Positions 1 through 8,675 are shown, counted from the stretch's first letter. The stretch: 19,356 nucleotides of DNA from an uncultured Veillonella sp. (GCA_900757715.1 CAAEOZ010000044.1:1-19356); one strand, 5' to 3'. Notes: generated by a model from the letters alone, not told the origin. Made by a program: numbers and translations.

Positions 1-323
1 CTTGTAACAATCATTTTTCAAGGGGAACAAAGTTAAGAATTTAAAGTAAACTGTTATCTTAACATAGAGAAATTCTTTCTTTTACTTGTTTTATTCAATA
101 AGAGATGTAAAGTCAGAACAATAATGCCAGTGACGGTAAAAAATTATGCCGGGAACATCTGTAAAGACAATCCCCGGCTTTTTAATATACTTCAGGTATC
201 CTTCCTTAAAGAGAAAGCTGATTTTCTGAAAAAGGACATACCTTTCCCTACAAAAGAAAAGAAAATCAAGTTTTAAATGAAATGCTAATCACTTAACATC
301 ATAATAAATTATCAATTTTCAAA
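1..323. other. Non-coding 3' flank of the main operon
   Basis: This is the stretch between the last gene of the operon and the window edge. It is AT-rich. The only structure I can support is the hairpin at 148-178. Reading frames entering from the left edge on the plus strand hit stops within about 45 bases, so no gene end can be assigned. A 50-codon plus-strand frame at 124-276 runs straight through the hairpin and is not called. Confidence 0.6.
137..178 (-). terminator. Probable operon terminator, possibly bidirectional
   Basis: An inverted repeat pairs GCCGGG (148-153) with CCCGGC (173-178). On the minus-strand RNA it extends to nine pairs (148-156 with 170-178) using two G-U wobbles, around a 13-nt loop, and is followed by a run of six T with one A break (137-147). 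On the plus strand the same stem is followed by five T but pairs less well. It lies about 145 bases after the stop of the last PUL gene and is the first good terminator candidate there. The T-runs on both sides would also suit a convergent gene to the left of the window. Confidence 0.65.
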
Positions 324-2357
324 CTATTTTTTCAAGAACTTCTCGGCACGTCCCGGAGAAAATAATTCCCACAATGAAGCCACTGTCCATCCCGGAGCAA
401 AAATATCATTATAATAGCCTTTACCATTCTTACCGTAGTCCCAGTTAGTATGCTGGACAACCTCCGGATAATATCCTGTTTTGGCAATACCACATCGATG
501 CCCTTCATAGGGTAACAACTGACGCATTGATGTACTGATTACCTGAGAAAAATCCGAAAAACGCTTTTCATTATATTCTTTTGCCAACCAGTTCAATACG
601 TCAGCGAAATCAAAGATAAAGACATCAATATGGTTATTTTCTACAGAAACATTTCCCCAGCCTCTAGTTTTCAACCCTAAATCACCCAACATCTGACCGG
701 GGGCAAAAGGGACATCCCATGTATAGTACCATGACAATGCAAAATAAGCTGCCTTCCTCGCCAACCCAGCATAATGGGCTCGTTCAGCTCCTTTTGTAGC
801 TAAAGCCAAATAGTAAGCGGCAGTTGACGCATACAAAGATGCCTCTTTATCCTCGCAATTAGCATCCAAAGTAGAAGAAAAATAATCGGACTTCGAAATC
901 AATTCCTTTTCCAAATACTCCACCGTATGTTTTGCACTTGCCAAATACCGTTTATCCTTAAAATATTTATATCCCATAACCAATGGCAAAGTTGCCGAAG
1001 GGGTACTTCCCCCACTCTTGTCTACAATAGAAAAGTCATCTTTAAACTTACGAGGAAAACTACCGTCCTTATTTTGTAAACGCAGAAACATATCCAACAT
1101 ACTTTTTATACGCTTTTCCCACTCAGGATGTTTACGACCTTGCAGTCTTTCGTAATTCAAAAAATGAAGCAGGGCATATACCCCTTCAGACTGACGGCGG
1201 ATACTATGAACAGACTCTACAAAATTACGCCTATAATGTACTACTTCATTAAAGAAACCCGTTTCCGAAAATCCATTCTGCAAATAAGAATCAAAAATTT
1301 TATAAGCATTCGTCACCAAATCCGTACGACGCTGCTGTTCTCCATATTCCAATGCATTAAAAGCATTCAACAAAGTACGTCCCACAAAACCCACTTCGGC
1401 AACATCCGTTTGGTCACAAGTAGCTGTACGCAATTCCACCCCCGAATAATAATGAGTAGGAGTATTTCCGACAAAACTTTCCACGAAGAAATTACTCATC
1501 ACTTCCTTCATTTTCTCAGGAGAATAAGGTGTATTTACAATTTGAGGACAGTTTGTATCATAAGAATATTCCCAAATATGCTGCACACATTCTGAAAAAT
1601 CAGCAATTTCCGACTCATGTAATTCCCAAGTCAGAGAAAGACTCTCACCTTTACGTAATAATTGATAGGCCTCAACCGAAGGAGCCAATGTCAATTTACG
1701 AATATAAGTTTTAGGAGCTTCCTTGTAAGGAAACCCAAAAGACAAAGAAGCGATACCCGAGAGGTTTTCAAATCCTGTATAACCTATAGAGGTTTTACCA
1801 GACAATATCACTTCCCCTTCCTTATGGGTAGTCAAAGCATCCGAAGCCATATTATCCAGCCGGATAACAGAATATGTTTTCCTATTCTTTTCATCAAAAA
1901 TAGCAGTCAAGGGAGTACTTAAACGGTCTTCACGAACCAACCAGCTATCCGAGGTATGAAAAGACGGCGCTTCTTGAGGAGAACGCAAGTTACGACGATA
2001 CCAAAATCCAGGCATATAAAACAAACAATCATCATGATGACAACCAGTCATTACCTGCTCACCAAAATTGAAATAAACATCATCCAATGCAGTCATAAAA
2101 ATGACAATACGCTGGTTGCCGTCTTTTTCTTCAACATTCTGATAAATCACCACAGGTAATTTATCGGCCGCCACCCACTGATATTCAAAATTACTATTAT
2201 CCAATTGCTGCAAAGTCAGCGGATACCGCTTCGCATCATTACCAGGCACTTTCAAAGCAATGGAAGCCGAAACATTTTCCGGTGTATAGTTCACAGCTTC
2301 CGCACAAGTCATTCCTGCCAGACACACCACACTACATACAAAGTTTTTCCAATTCAT
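324..2357 (-). CDS. Exported protein of unassigned family, predicted alpha/alpha-toroid glycosidase-like
   Basis: This is a 677-residue protein, last gene of the main operon, starting 19 bases after the GH43 gene upstream. The N-terminus has a type I signal peptide with likely cleavage near residue 21 (AEA) and no convincing lipobox. Residues about 23-250 look like a beta-rich sandwich. Residues about 280-670 are helix-rich, with repeating pairs such as EGVYALLHFLNYERL (391-405) and ASTAAYYLALATKG (510-523), as in six-hairpin (alpha/alpha) toroid glycosidases and lyases. Conserved-looking polar segments lie at the expected barrel mouth: QNKDGSF (428-434), GGSTPS (449-454), ANCEDKEA (499-506) and SVENNHIDVF (571-580). 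I do not recognise a CAZy family, and no catalytic residue can be assigned; E502, D503 and E505 are only candidates. Position in the PUL suggests a glycan-cleaving role (inference). It could instead be a non-catalytic or lyase-type protein. Confidence 0.85.
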   Translation of the reverse strand: MNWKNFVCSVVCLAGMTCAEAVNYTPENVSASIALKVPGNDAKRYPLTLQQLDNSNFEYQWVAADKLPVVIYQNVEEKDGNQRIVIFMTALDDVYFNFGEQVMTGCHHDDCLFYMPGFWYRRNLRSPQEAPSFHTSDSWLVREDRLSTPLTAIFDEKNRKTYSVIRLDNMASDALTTHKEGEVILSGKTSIGYTGFENLSGIASLSFGFPYKEAPKTYIRKLTLAPSVEAYQLLRKGESLSLTWELHESEIADFSECVQHIWEYSYDTNCPQIVNTPYSPEKMKEVMSNFFVESFVGNTPTHYYSGVELRTATCDQTDVAEVGFVGRTLLNAFNALEYGEQQRRTDLVTNAYKIFDSYLQNGFSETGFFNEVVHYRRNFVESVHSIRRQSEGVYALLHFLNYERLQGRKHPEWEKRIKSMLDMFLRLQNKDGSFPRKFKDDFSIVDKSGGSTPSATLPLVMGYKYFKDKRYLASAKHTVEYLEKELISKSDYFSSTLDANCEDKEASLYASTAAYYLALATKGAERAHYAGLARKAAYFALSWYYTWDVPFAPGQMLGDLGLKTRGWGNVSVENNHIDVFIFDFADVLNWLAKEYNEKRFSDFSQVISTSMRQLLPYEGHRCGIAKTGYYPEVVQHTNWDYGKNGKGYYNDIFAPGWTVASLWELFSPGRAEKFLKK

Positions 2358-2376
2358 ATTTTTATGTATTTATTAA

Positions 2377-3378
2377 TTACAATACAGGTTTTTCCGATTT
2401 CAATGAGGGAGAATCCGTAGCTACCACAGGCCATCCGTCTTTCCAACTTATTTTATCCATCATCAAAACACGCCCTTCAGGATGCTTTGTGGCCACTGCA
2501 TGATAAAATACCCAATCATTACCCACTTTATCAGTCACAATCTCCGAATTGTGTCCTGTTCCCACAAACGAACTATTCTTATGAATCAACACTTCATGTT
2601 GGTTATCCATCATTGTCCTCCCGTTCTTATCAACATAAGGTCCAAACAAATTTTCTGAACGAGCAACTACAGTAGTGTAAGTGCTATTCAATCCTTCACA
2701 GCAAGTCCCTATGGAAGCAAAAAAATAGTAAAAACCTTCTTTTTTATGAATATAAGTTCCTTCATAAGCTGTACCAGCCACCTGCCGAGGCTTCTTCCCT
2801 TGTTTTATTGAAAGACCGTCCTCACTTAATTCAATGCCATAAATGCCCCGAAAGCTGCCCCAAAACAAAAATTTCTTTCCGGCATCTTCTATATAGAAAG
2901 GGTCAATAGAATTCTGTACATTAATCTCGTTACTCCGAAACATCAGACCATGGTCTTTAAATGGCCCCGAAAGTTTGTCTGCCGTAGCGCAACCGATACC
3001 ACAGGTCCACTCACCTCCCCATTTAGACATAGAATAATAAAGTACATACGTATCACCTATCTTATTGATATCCGGAGCCCATAAGCCTCCACCCGGTTCA
3101 AAATCAGGACGCGTTCGATCCGTGAATGCTGTACCTACCCATTCCCAATTAATCAAATCCTTGGAACGATGGATCGGCAAATTACGAATATCTTCGGTTG
3201 CATACAAATAATAATAACCATCACCACCTTCTATAATAGTAGGATCGGGCAGACTATAATCTATCACCGGATTCCAGTAATAGCTGGTTTTATCACCATC
3301 AGGTATTTCTTCTTGCGCAGACGATGATGAGCAAGACACCAAACAAAAGCAGATAGACAGGATCAAATTTTTTCTCAT
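2377..3378 (-). CDS. GH43 family lipoprotein, arabinanase-like
   Basis: This is a 333-residue glycoside hydrolase family 43 enzyme, a single five-bladed propeller domain with little else. A lipoprotein signal ends at C16 (LVSC), so it is probably anchored in the outer membrane or periplasmic leaflet. The GH43 triad is visible: base D45 in SLPDPT, pKa-tuning D159 in NSIDPF and acid E206 in AYEGTY. H276 (GTGHNS) matches the histidine near the metal site in arabinanases. The segment from C226 to D250 (CCEG, NSTY, VVARS, GPYVDKNG) resembles endo/exo-1,5-alpha-arabinanase GH43 members, which makes an arabinan-type linkage the best guess; the subfamily is not certain. Its ATG overlaps the stop of the upstream GH43 gene by four bases (ATGA), so the two are probably translationally coupled. 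All key residues are present. Confidence 0.93.
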   Translation of the reverse strand: MRKNLILSICFCLVSCSSSSAQEEIPDGDKTSYYWNPVIDYSLPDPTIIEGGDGYYYLYATEDIRNLPIHRSKDLINWEWVGTAFTDRTRPDFEPGGGLWAPDINKIGDTYVLYYSMSKWGGEWTCGIGCATADKLSGPFKDHGLMFRSNEINVQNSIDPFYIEDAGKKFLFWGSFRGIYGIELSEDGLSIKQGKKPRQVAGTAYEGTYIHKKEGFYYFFASIGTCCEGLNSTYTTVVARSENLFGPYVDKNGRTMMDNQHEVLIHKNSSFVGTGHNSEIVTDKVGNDWVFYHAVATKHPEGRVLMMDKISWKDGWPVVATDSPSLKSEKPVL

Positions 3379-4343
3379 TGCAGTAATTTAGGAGTTATAT
3401 ATTCTTTACTGATTCTCATACGGTCTGTTCCATTCACATTCTCAAAATTTACCGTACCAATATACATAGCACGCGGATGAATATTACTTTTATCTTTGTG
3501 GGCATGGAATACAATACGAAGTTTTCCCTCTTTATCAGTGAACATGGCGCTATGCCCTACACCTACCAACCCACCAGGATTTTGCAATAATGGATTTTCG
3601 TCGTATTTAGCCCATTCCCCCATTATATCGGTAGCTGTAGCACAACCTACACCATAGAATGGACTTTCATAACTATTCGCAGAATAAGTCATATAATAAA
3701 TTCCATTGTGTTTGAGAATATAAGAACCTTCATTGACTCGAGGCCACACTTCCTCCCAAGCCTGTGAAACATGAATACAAGGACGCATCGTTTCTTTCTT
3801 AAGGGTTATCAAATCTTTTTCCAACTCGGCTATCCATACATTATTCCCATCATTAAAACGGACAAATGACAAATAAGGAGTACCGTCATCATCCATGAAA
3901 AAAGAATTATCAATACATTTCTCCTCAACAATCATAGGTTCTTGCTTATTTTGTATAAATGGTCCTACAGGGGAATCTGCCACTGCTACACAAATATGCT
4001 CATCTGCCGAATAATACATATAAAATTTACCATTCACTTCATATACTTCCGGTGCCCAAAACCAACAGTCTGCCCATGAATCCTTCTTATTCAAAGCCAG
4101 CCCTTTATATTTCCACGTTTTTAAATTATCCGAGATATAAACCTCTATTCCTTCATCCGAGTGAGTACCATAAGCATAATAAGTCCCATTGTGCAACAAT
4201 ATAAACGGGTCACCCAGTGGAACAGGTATTTCCAGCTCTTCCACAATTATTTCATTCACATTCTTATATTCTGAGGAACATGACTGACAAGAAGTCAATG
4301 TCCCCAACATCAATAACCAAATAAAAATCATTTTTTTTTTCAT
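3375..4343 (-). CDS. GH43 family lipoprotein
   Basis: This is a 322-residue single-domain GH43 glycosidase (alpha-L-arabinofuranosidase/beta-xylosidase superfamily). The lipoprotein signal ends at C19 (LTSC). The triad is intact: D45 in LGDPFI, D145 in CIDNSF and E205 in RVNEGSY. H264 in VGHSAM sits where arabinanase-type members place a metal-site histidine. It is not a recent copy of the GH43 gene that follows it. Its motifs (VRFNDGNNVW at 161-170, VNEGSYILK at 203-211) are closer to those of the 877-residue enzyme upstream (VRFTDGNTIW, VAEGPWVMK), so these two probably share a subfamily or a duplication. It starts eight bases after the 877-residue gene and overlaps the next gene by four bases. 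The substrate cannot be fixed from the sequence; arabinosyl or xylosyl side chains are typical of the family. Confidence 0.92.
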   Translation of the reverse strand: MKKKMIFIWLLMLGTLTSCQSCSSEYKNVNEIIVEELEIPVPLGDPFILLHNGTYYAYGTHSDEGIEVYISDNLKTWKYKGLALNKKDSWADCWFWAPEVYEVNGKFYMYYSADEHICVAVADSPVGPFIQNKQEPMIVEEKCIDNSFFMDDDGTPYLSFVRFNDGNNVWIAELEKDLITLKKETMRPCIHVSQAWEEVWPRVNEGSYILKHNGIYYMTYSANSYESPFYGVGCATATDIMGEWAKYDENPLLQNPGGLVGVGHSAMFTDKEGKLRIVFHAHKDKSNIHPRAMYIGTVNFENVNGTDRMRISKEYITPKLLQ

Positions 4344-4351
4344 AATACTAG

Positions 4352-6985
4352 TCAGTTTCCTATATGATAATACAATATTCCTTTATATACCGGAGAATAA
4401 TTTCCAGAACAAAATCCTACACAAGAAGCAGGATAATGAATATCCAATCTCCCTAATTCTCTTCCGTCAACAAAAAGATAGAGCTTATTTCCCCTTCTCA
4501 CCGCACGGAAATTATAAGATTCCTTTAATTGTTCTTGAATTCCCAACTTATAAATATGCCGTTCCAAATCCTGAGCGTCTTTATTAATAAAACGAATACC
4601 TTCCGTTTTTATCGGAGTAAAAGACAAACGATTATAAGCCAGATGCTCTGCCACCGTCGCCCCGCTGTTATTCAATGGATACCATTTTCCCTCATTCAAA
4701 TATTCTATTGTAAATTTACTAAACATATCGTCTACAAACTCCGCCTTATTCCCTACTTCATGACGGTTCAGGTAAAGGGCATTTATCCATGAAGGCGATA
4801 TAAAACGATAACATTTTTCGACAAAATCAGTATACTTCACATCAGGATAAACCATTTGTAAATGTTCCAACGGATATTTTTTATCAAGTATCTGTTGTCC
4901 TTGTTTTACAACTACCACTTCCAGCATACGCGTGATACCATTAAATTGAGCTTTTACATAGTTATCTTTATCCACATAAACCGGATAGCTTCCTGACATC
5001 TTACAATCGGACAAACCTGAAAGTTGAAAACTAAATTCATAATGATCAAGAAAATCACCTTTCAATATTTCTGAATGTTCTTTTAACTGTATCCGGTCAT
5101 CATCAAATCCGATAGTATAAGTCACCCCTTCGAACAAAGCTTTTTTAGTCCGATCAAACACTCCGGGAACACCGGGTTCCGTCACAGGAATAATCTTTGT
5201 AAACAGATGTTTTTGAGGAGATGGTATTTCATCCAACCATACTTTTAAACAATCCTGATTACGTTCAATACGTAAATGATGATAAACACCCCAACGAAAA
5301 TCTTTAGGCAAAGTGAAATATTCCTCCTTTTCTTTACCATTAATAATGGTACGCAAATACCAATTGTGGTTCTTTGTATCGAAACCGATATAAGCATTAT
5401 TATCCACATCTTTCCACCACGCAATGATACCAGCATCTCCATCTGTTTTGACTGCTGTTTCAAACATATAAGTTGTAGAAGGTTTCACTTGTTGCAGCAC
5501 TCCAAAAGAAGGTGTTTCCCCTTTCATTGAAAAAGTGGGCAAAGAAGGTTCCGGATGATAGCCATCTGTACAAGGACCGGTTATTCCTTCAACAAATAAT
5601 GTTTTATTAAAGAAATGAACACGGTTAATATACTGCCCCCTACACTCATTATTTTTATTAGCCATATATATAAGCCACCATTCAAATCCATTGGGCCCCC
5701 TTAAAATATTAGGTTGTCCCGGGGTCATCAAAATATCATCTGCTGTTTCACTCCTCATATCAAACAAAGAAACATCAAAAAATTGGGCACGCCCTTTATT
5801 TGTTTCTACAGCAAGCAAGTTCTCTCCTTTTTTCAGAAGCTCTCGTTGCTTTTCATCAAGGTTTACCATACAATAATCCCGTCCCTGTTTTTCGTAAATC
5901 AATGTTCCATTCAAATATATTTTTGTATCTCCGTCATGAGCAACCCTGAGTGCTAAATTTCCCACCTGTTTGCCAACAAAAAAAGATTTACGTAACCACA
6001 ATGAAGGAGATGTCCACCAAGTACCTAAATGACGAGTGGTAGATCCTTTTATCTCTTTAGATGAGAATCCACATTCTCCTTTCTTCCAATCGGAAGCCTG
6101 ATATACCGGAAGCATCCAACCGACTCCAGGATTATTTTCTGTATAATCAAACAATGGCTCATAAGTGATGCCATATCGTAAAAGATCCACATAATTCTCT
6201 TCCAGTAGAATTTGATTAGAATTTACTACCGGATAGCTATATTTATTCCCATTTTGAAAACTTAAAGGTGAGTCTGCCTCCGCAACCCCCAATTGATAAT
6301 TCCCCCACTCAGTAGAGGTATGATTGGCATTATACATCAAATAGTATCGGTCTCTGTATTTCATCACCCAAGGTCCCTCTGCCACTCTGTTATCCATGGT
6401 CTCCCATGTATCCGGCAATGATGCAAACAAGCACACTGGTTCTCCGGCAAATTCCGCCGGATTCTTCATTTTACGTCCCCAAATAGTATTTCCATCAGTA
6501 AAACGCACCATATACATATATAATTGTCCGTCATCATCTTTAAAAACCTTAGGATCAATGCGATTATCCATCCAAGTTTTTTTATCAGGCTCTATATAGG
6601 GCCCCAACACATTTTTACTTTGAGCATGTACAATGTGAACAGCATGCTTATCCTTACCCCAATAATTGACAGACCAATATAAGTGAAAATCACCATTCAA
6701 ACAAAACATATCATTGGCGTGAATCTGCTCATTACCGGCACCACTTCCTTTACTCCAGCCATTATCCATAGTCACGACATGAACAGGTTTACCCCAATGA
6801 ACCAAGTCGTCGGAAACATAAAAATCCCCATTGGTAAATACTCCACCTATATAATACTTACCATTATATTTCATCACACCGGCATCCGCTACTCCGGGAA
6901 GCACCGGATTCTGTATGTTTTGCGCGAATAAAGTACCGCAACAAGCAAAAGCACAGAAGATCAGTATTTTTTTGCAGACAAGCAT
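4352..6985 (-). CDS. Large multidomain GH43-like enzyme with inserted beta-sandwich
   Basis: This is an 877-residue secreted protein, roughly 2.5 times a bare GH43 domain. It has a type I signal peptide (cleavage near A21, LFAQ). Residues 22-290 are a GH43-type propeller with an apparent triad: D34 in GVADAG, D144 in NRIDPK and E203 in VAEGPW. Residues about 291-410 look like a galactose-binding-like sandwich (TWWTSPSLWLRKSF at 322-335, IYLNG at 356-360, LLKKGENLLAVE at 383-394). Residues 411-470 return to propeller sequence (GQPNILRGPNGFEWWLIYMANK at 423-444), so the sandwich seems to be inserted rather than appended. Residues about 490-635 resemble a concanavalin/LamG-like jelly roll. Residues 640-877 hold a second one, apparently interrupted near 720-815 by a discoidin-like part. 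The extra modules may bind glycan. It lies downstream of the SusD-like gene across a 79-base gap carrying a hairpin. Domain borders are by eye. Confidence 0.88.
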   Translation of the reverse strand: MLVCKKILIFCAFACCGTLFAQNIQNPVLPGVADAGVMKYNGKYYIGGVFTNGDFYVSDDLVHWGKPVHVVTMDNGWSKGSGAGNEQIHANDMFCLNGDFHLYWSVNYWGKDKHAVHIVHAQSKNVLGPYIEPDKKTWMDNRIDPKVFKDDDGQLYMYMVRFTDGNTIWGRKMKNPAEFAGEPVCLFASLPDTWETMDNRVAEGPWVMKYRDRYYLMYNANHTSTEWGNYQLGVAEADSPLSFQNGNKYSYPVVNSNQILLEENYVDLLRYGITYEPLFDYTENNPGVGWMLPVYQASDWKKGECGFSSKEIKGSTTRHLGTWWTSPSLWLRKSFFVGKQVGNLALRVAHDGDTKIYLNGTLIYEKQGRDYCMVNLDEKQRELLKKGENLLAVETNKGRAQFFDVSLFDMRSETADDILMTPGQPNILRGPNGFEWWLIYMANKNNECRGQYINRVHFFNKTLFVEGITGPCTDGYHPEPSLPTFSMKGETPSFGVLQQVKPSTTYMFETAVKTDGDAGIIAWWKDVDNNAYIGFDTKNHNWYLRTIINGKEKEEYFTLPKDFRWGVYHHLRIERNQDCLKVWLDEIPSPQKHLFTKIIPVTEPGVPGVFDRTKKALFEGVTYTIGFDDDRIQLKEHSEILKGDFLDHYEFSFQLSGLSDCKMSGSYPVYVDKDNYVKAQFNGITRMLEVVVVKQGQQILDKKYPLEHLQMVYPDVKYTDFVEKCYRFISPSWINALYLNRHEVGNKAEFVDDMFSKFTIEYLNEGKWYPLNNSGATVAEHLAYNRLSFTPIKTEGIRFINKDAQDLERHIYKLGIQEQLKESYNFRAVRRGNKLYLFVDGRELGRLDIHYPASCVGFCSGNYSPVYKGILYYHIGN

Positions 6986-7003
6986 AAATGATACTAGTTA
7001 AAT

Positions 7004-7056
7004 AAAGACTATGCCGGAAGTATTATAAAAAGAAAAAACACTCCGACACAGTCTTT
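7004..7056 (-). promoter_or_regulatory. Intercistronic hairpin between SusD-like and GH43-like genes
   Basis: Arms 7004-7018 and 7042-7056 form 15 continuous pairs in the minus-strand transcript, two of them G-U. On the plus strand the same two positions are A/C mismatches, so the structure suits the transcribed strand. The loop is 23 nt and A/U-rich. What follows (ATTTAACTAG) is not a U-run, so this is not a classic terminator. It may instead protect the 3' end of the susC/susD part of the message or partly attenuate the downstream enzymes (inference). Confidence 0.6.
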
Positions 7057-7064
7057 CTTTTTTA

Positions 7065-8654
7065 TTAATAATTAGGATTCTGAGTTAGTTGAGGAACATC
7101 ATCAATCTTACTGATTTCAACTTCCGATGTAGGGATAGGCATACGTTTGTGTTTGCCAATCACAAAATTGTTGAAGTCCTTGTCACGAGCTTTCAGCTCG
7201 TCAATACCAGCCTGTGAATCAAGCAATCCCCAGCGCTTCAAATCCGCCCAACGCCAGCCTTCGAAACAAAGTTCCAAAGCACGTTCCATCTGAAGACGTT
7301 TGATAAAGACCTCCTTTGAACTTAAACAATCCTTCCACCGACTATCTTTCAGTTTGGATAACCCTGCACGTTCTCTTACCTTATCAACATAAACAGCCGC
7401 ATCAGAAGCCGAAGTTCCAGTTTCAACCAAACACTCCGCATAACTCAATAAAACATCAGCATACCGCATAATACGATAATTATTACGTGCGAAATAGTCT
7501 TCACGTTCACGATAGTAAGAAGTATTGTATTTGCGAATATAACAATCCTCTGTGTCCTGTCCCCACTCATCAAACCATTGTGACGCATCTTCATTGGCAT
7601 AGTATTTTTTTGACTGATCAGGAAAATCATCTCCAAAATGTTTATAAAGAATACTATTGTATAAACGCAAGTCATTTCTGCCATCAACCCTTCTCTCTTT
7701 CAAGAACTCATCTACTAGCCAACGACGCGCTTTACCATCGCCCCAACCCGTACCATGAGTGCCACCGGGTGCATAAAACTGAGTACGCTGGAAACCAAAG
7801 GCCATACTGGCATCATTGCCTGTGCCCCCCTTATTTTGATCATCAAACTGAATTTCAAATATTCCCTCCTGATTATTTTCATTCAAATCGGTAAAATTGT
7901 CTTCACGGTTATCAAGCAAACCATACAAAGAGCCTTCCCTATCAATCAGCCATTGCAACTGTTCTTTGGCCCTATCATATTTATGTTGTTGCATATAAGC
8001 CTTGCCCAACAAAGCTTTAGCAGCACCTTTTGTCGCTCTGCCTAAATCTGCCGCATCCCATGCCTCCGGCAAATTCTCCATTGCAAACGTAAGGTCTTTT
8101 TCTATCTGATCCCAAATTTCCTGTTCTGAAGCGTCCTTAGGTATGTAATCAGCATTTTGAGGTTCAAGAACTAATGTCCCTTTCTCCCACAAAAGATTTA
8201 TCTGAAAATACCACAGAGCACGCAAAAAGGAAGCCTGTGCTAAAAGTTGGTTCTTTTGAACCTCATCCATTTCAATCGCAGGCACATTAGCCAAAACCTG
8301 ATTACAACGAAAGATCCCTACATAAAAATGCTCCCAATGTACCTTATTACCCTCATAGAAATCATAATTATTATAAAGAAAACGCGTCCAGTCACCTAAT
8401 TCTATCCAAGGAGACGAACTCCATCCTTCATCTGATGACAGATCGTAACGAAAAGACAACCAACGCATCCAAGTCCCTTCTTTATATAAGAAACTGTAAC
8501 AAGCATTTACTCCAGCTTTTGCATCATCCGCCGATTTCCAAAAAGTAGTATTGGTTACTTCATTCGGATTTTCTATATCCAATAAACTTGAGCTGCATCC
8601 GGTAGCACACAAAGCCAAGACACCAGCAAATAAAAATCTATATATTTTCTTCAT
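7065..8654 (-). CDS. SusD-like outer-membrane glycan-binding lipoprotein
   Basis: This 529-residue protein is the surface lipoprotein that partners the SusC-like channel and helps capture oligosaccharide. The signal peptide ends in a lipobox with C20 (CATGC). The SusD/RagB features are clear: an N-terminal segment SLLDIENPNEVTNTTFWKSADDA (23-45), the helix AQASFLRALWYFQINLLW (139-156), the TPR-like GRATKGAAKALLGKAYMQ (205-222), NNQEGIFEIQF (260-270), RYADVLLSYAE in the C-terminal half, and the typical end VPQLTQNPNY. The length is normal for the family. It starts 21 bases after the SusC-like stop, as is usual. Aromatic-rich stretches (for example 80-112) could contribute to sugar binding, but binding residues cannot be assigned. 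No separate surface glycan-binding protein gene follows it. Confidence 0.97.
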   Translation of the reverse strand: MKKIYRFLFAGVLALCATGCSSSLLDIENPNEVTNTTFWKSADDAKAGVNACYSFLYKEGTWMRWLSFRYDLSSDEGWSSSPWIELGDWTRFLYNNYDFYEGNKVHWEHFYVGIFRCNQVLANVPAIEMDEVQKNQLLAQASFLRALWYFQINLLWEKGTLVLEPQNADYIPKDASEQEIWDQIEKDLTFAMENLPEAWDAADLGRATKGAAKALLGKAYMQQHKYDRAKEQLQWLIDREGSLYGLLDNREDNFTDLNENNQEGIFEIQFDDQNKGGTGNDASMAFGFQRTQFYAPGGTHGTGWGDGKARRWLVDEFLKERRVDGRNDLRLYNSILYKHFGDDFPDQSKKYYANEDASQWFDEWGQDTEDCYIRKYNTSYYREREDYFARNNYRIMRYADVLLSYAECLVETGTSASDAAVYVDKVRERAGLSKLKDSRWKDCLSSKEVFIKRLQMERALELCFEGWRWADLKRWGLLDSQAGIDELKARDKDFNNFVIGKHKRMPIPTSEVEISKIDDVPQLTQNPNY

Positions 8655-8675
8655 ATCAGTATACTAATTTATAAG

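Noticed and set aside
124..276. 50-codon plus-strand frame (starts MPVTVKNYAG) downstream of the operon
   Set aside because: It runs through the terminator hairpin at 148-178, has no recognisable motif or clear ribosome site, and lies in an AT-rich intergenic stretch; probably chance.
7487..7894. 135-codon plus-strand frame inside the SusD-like gene, and similar long plus-strand frames opposite the other CDSs (for example 1128-1595 and 17515-17991)
   Set aside because: They lie wholly opposite strongly supported minus-strand genes, are rich in His, Ile and Ser as expected for antisense of this codon usage, and show no family motif.
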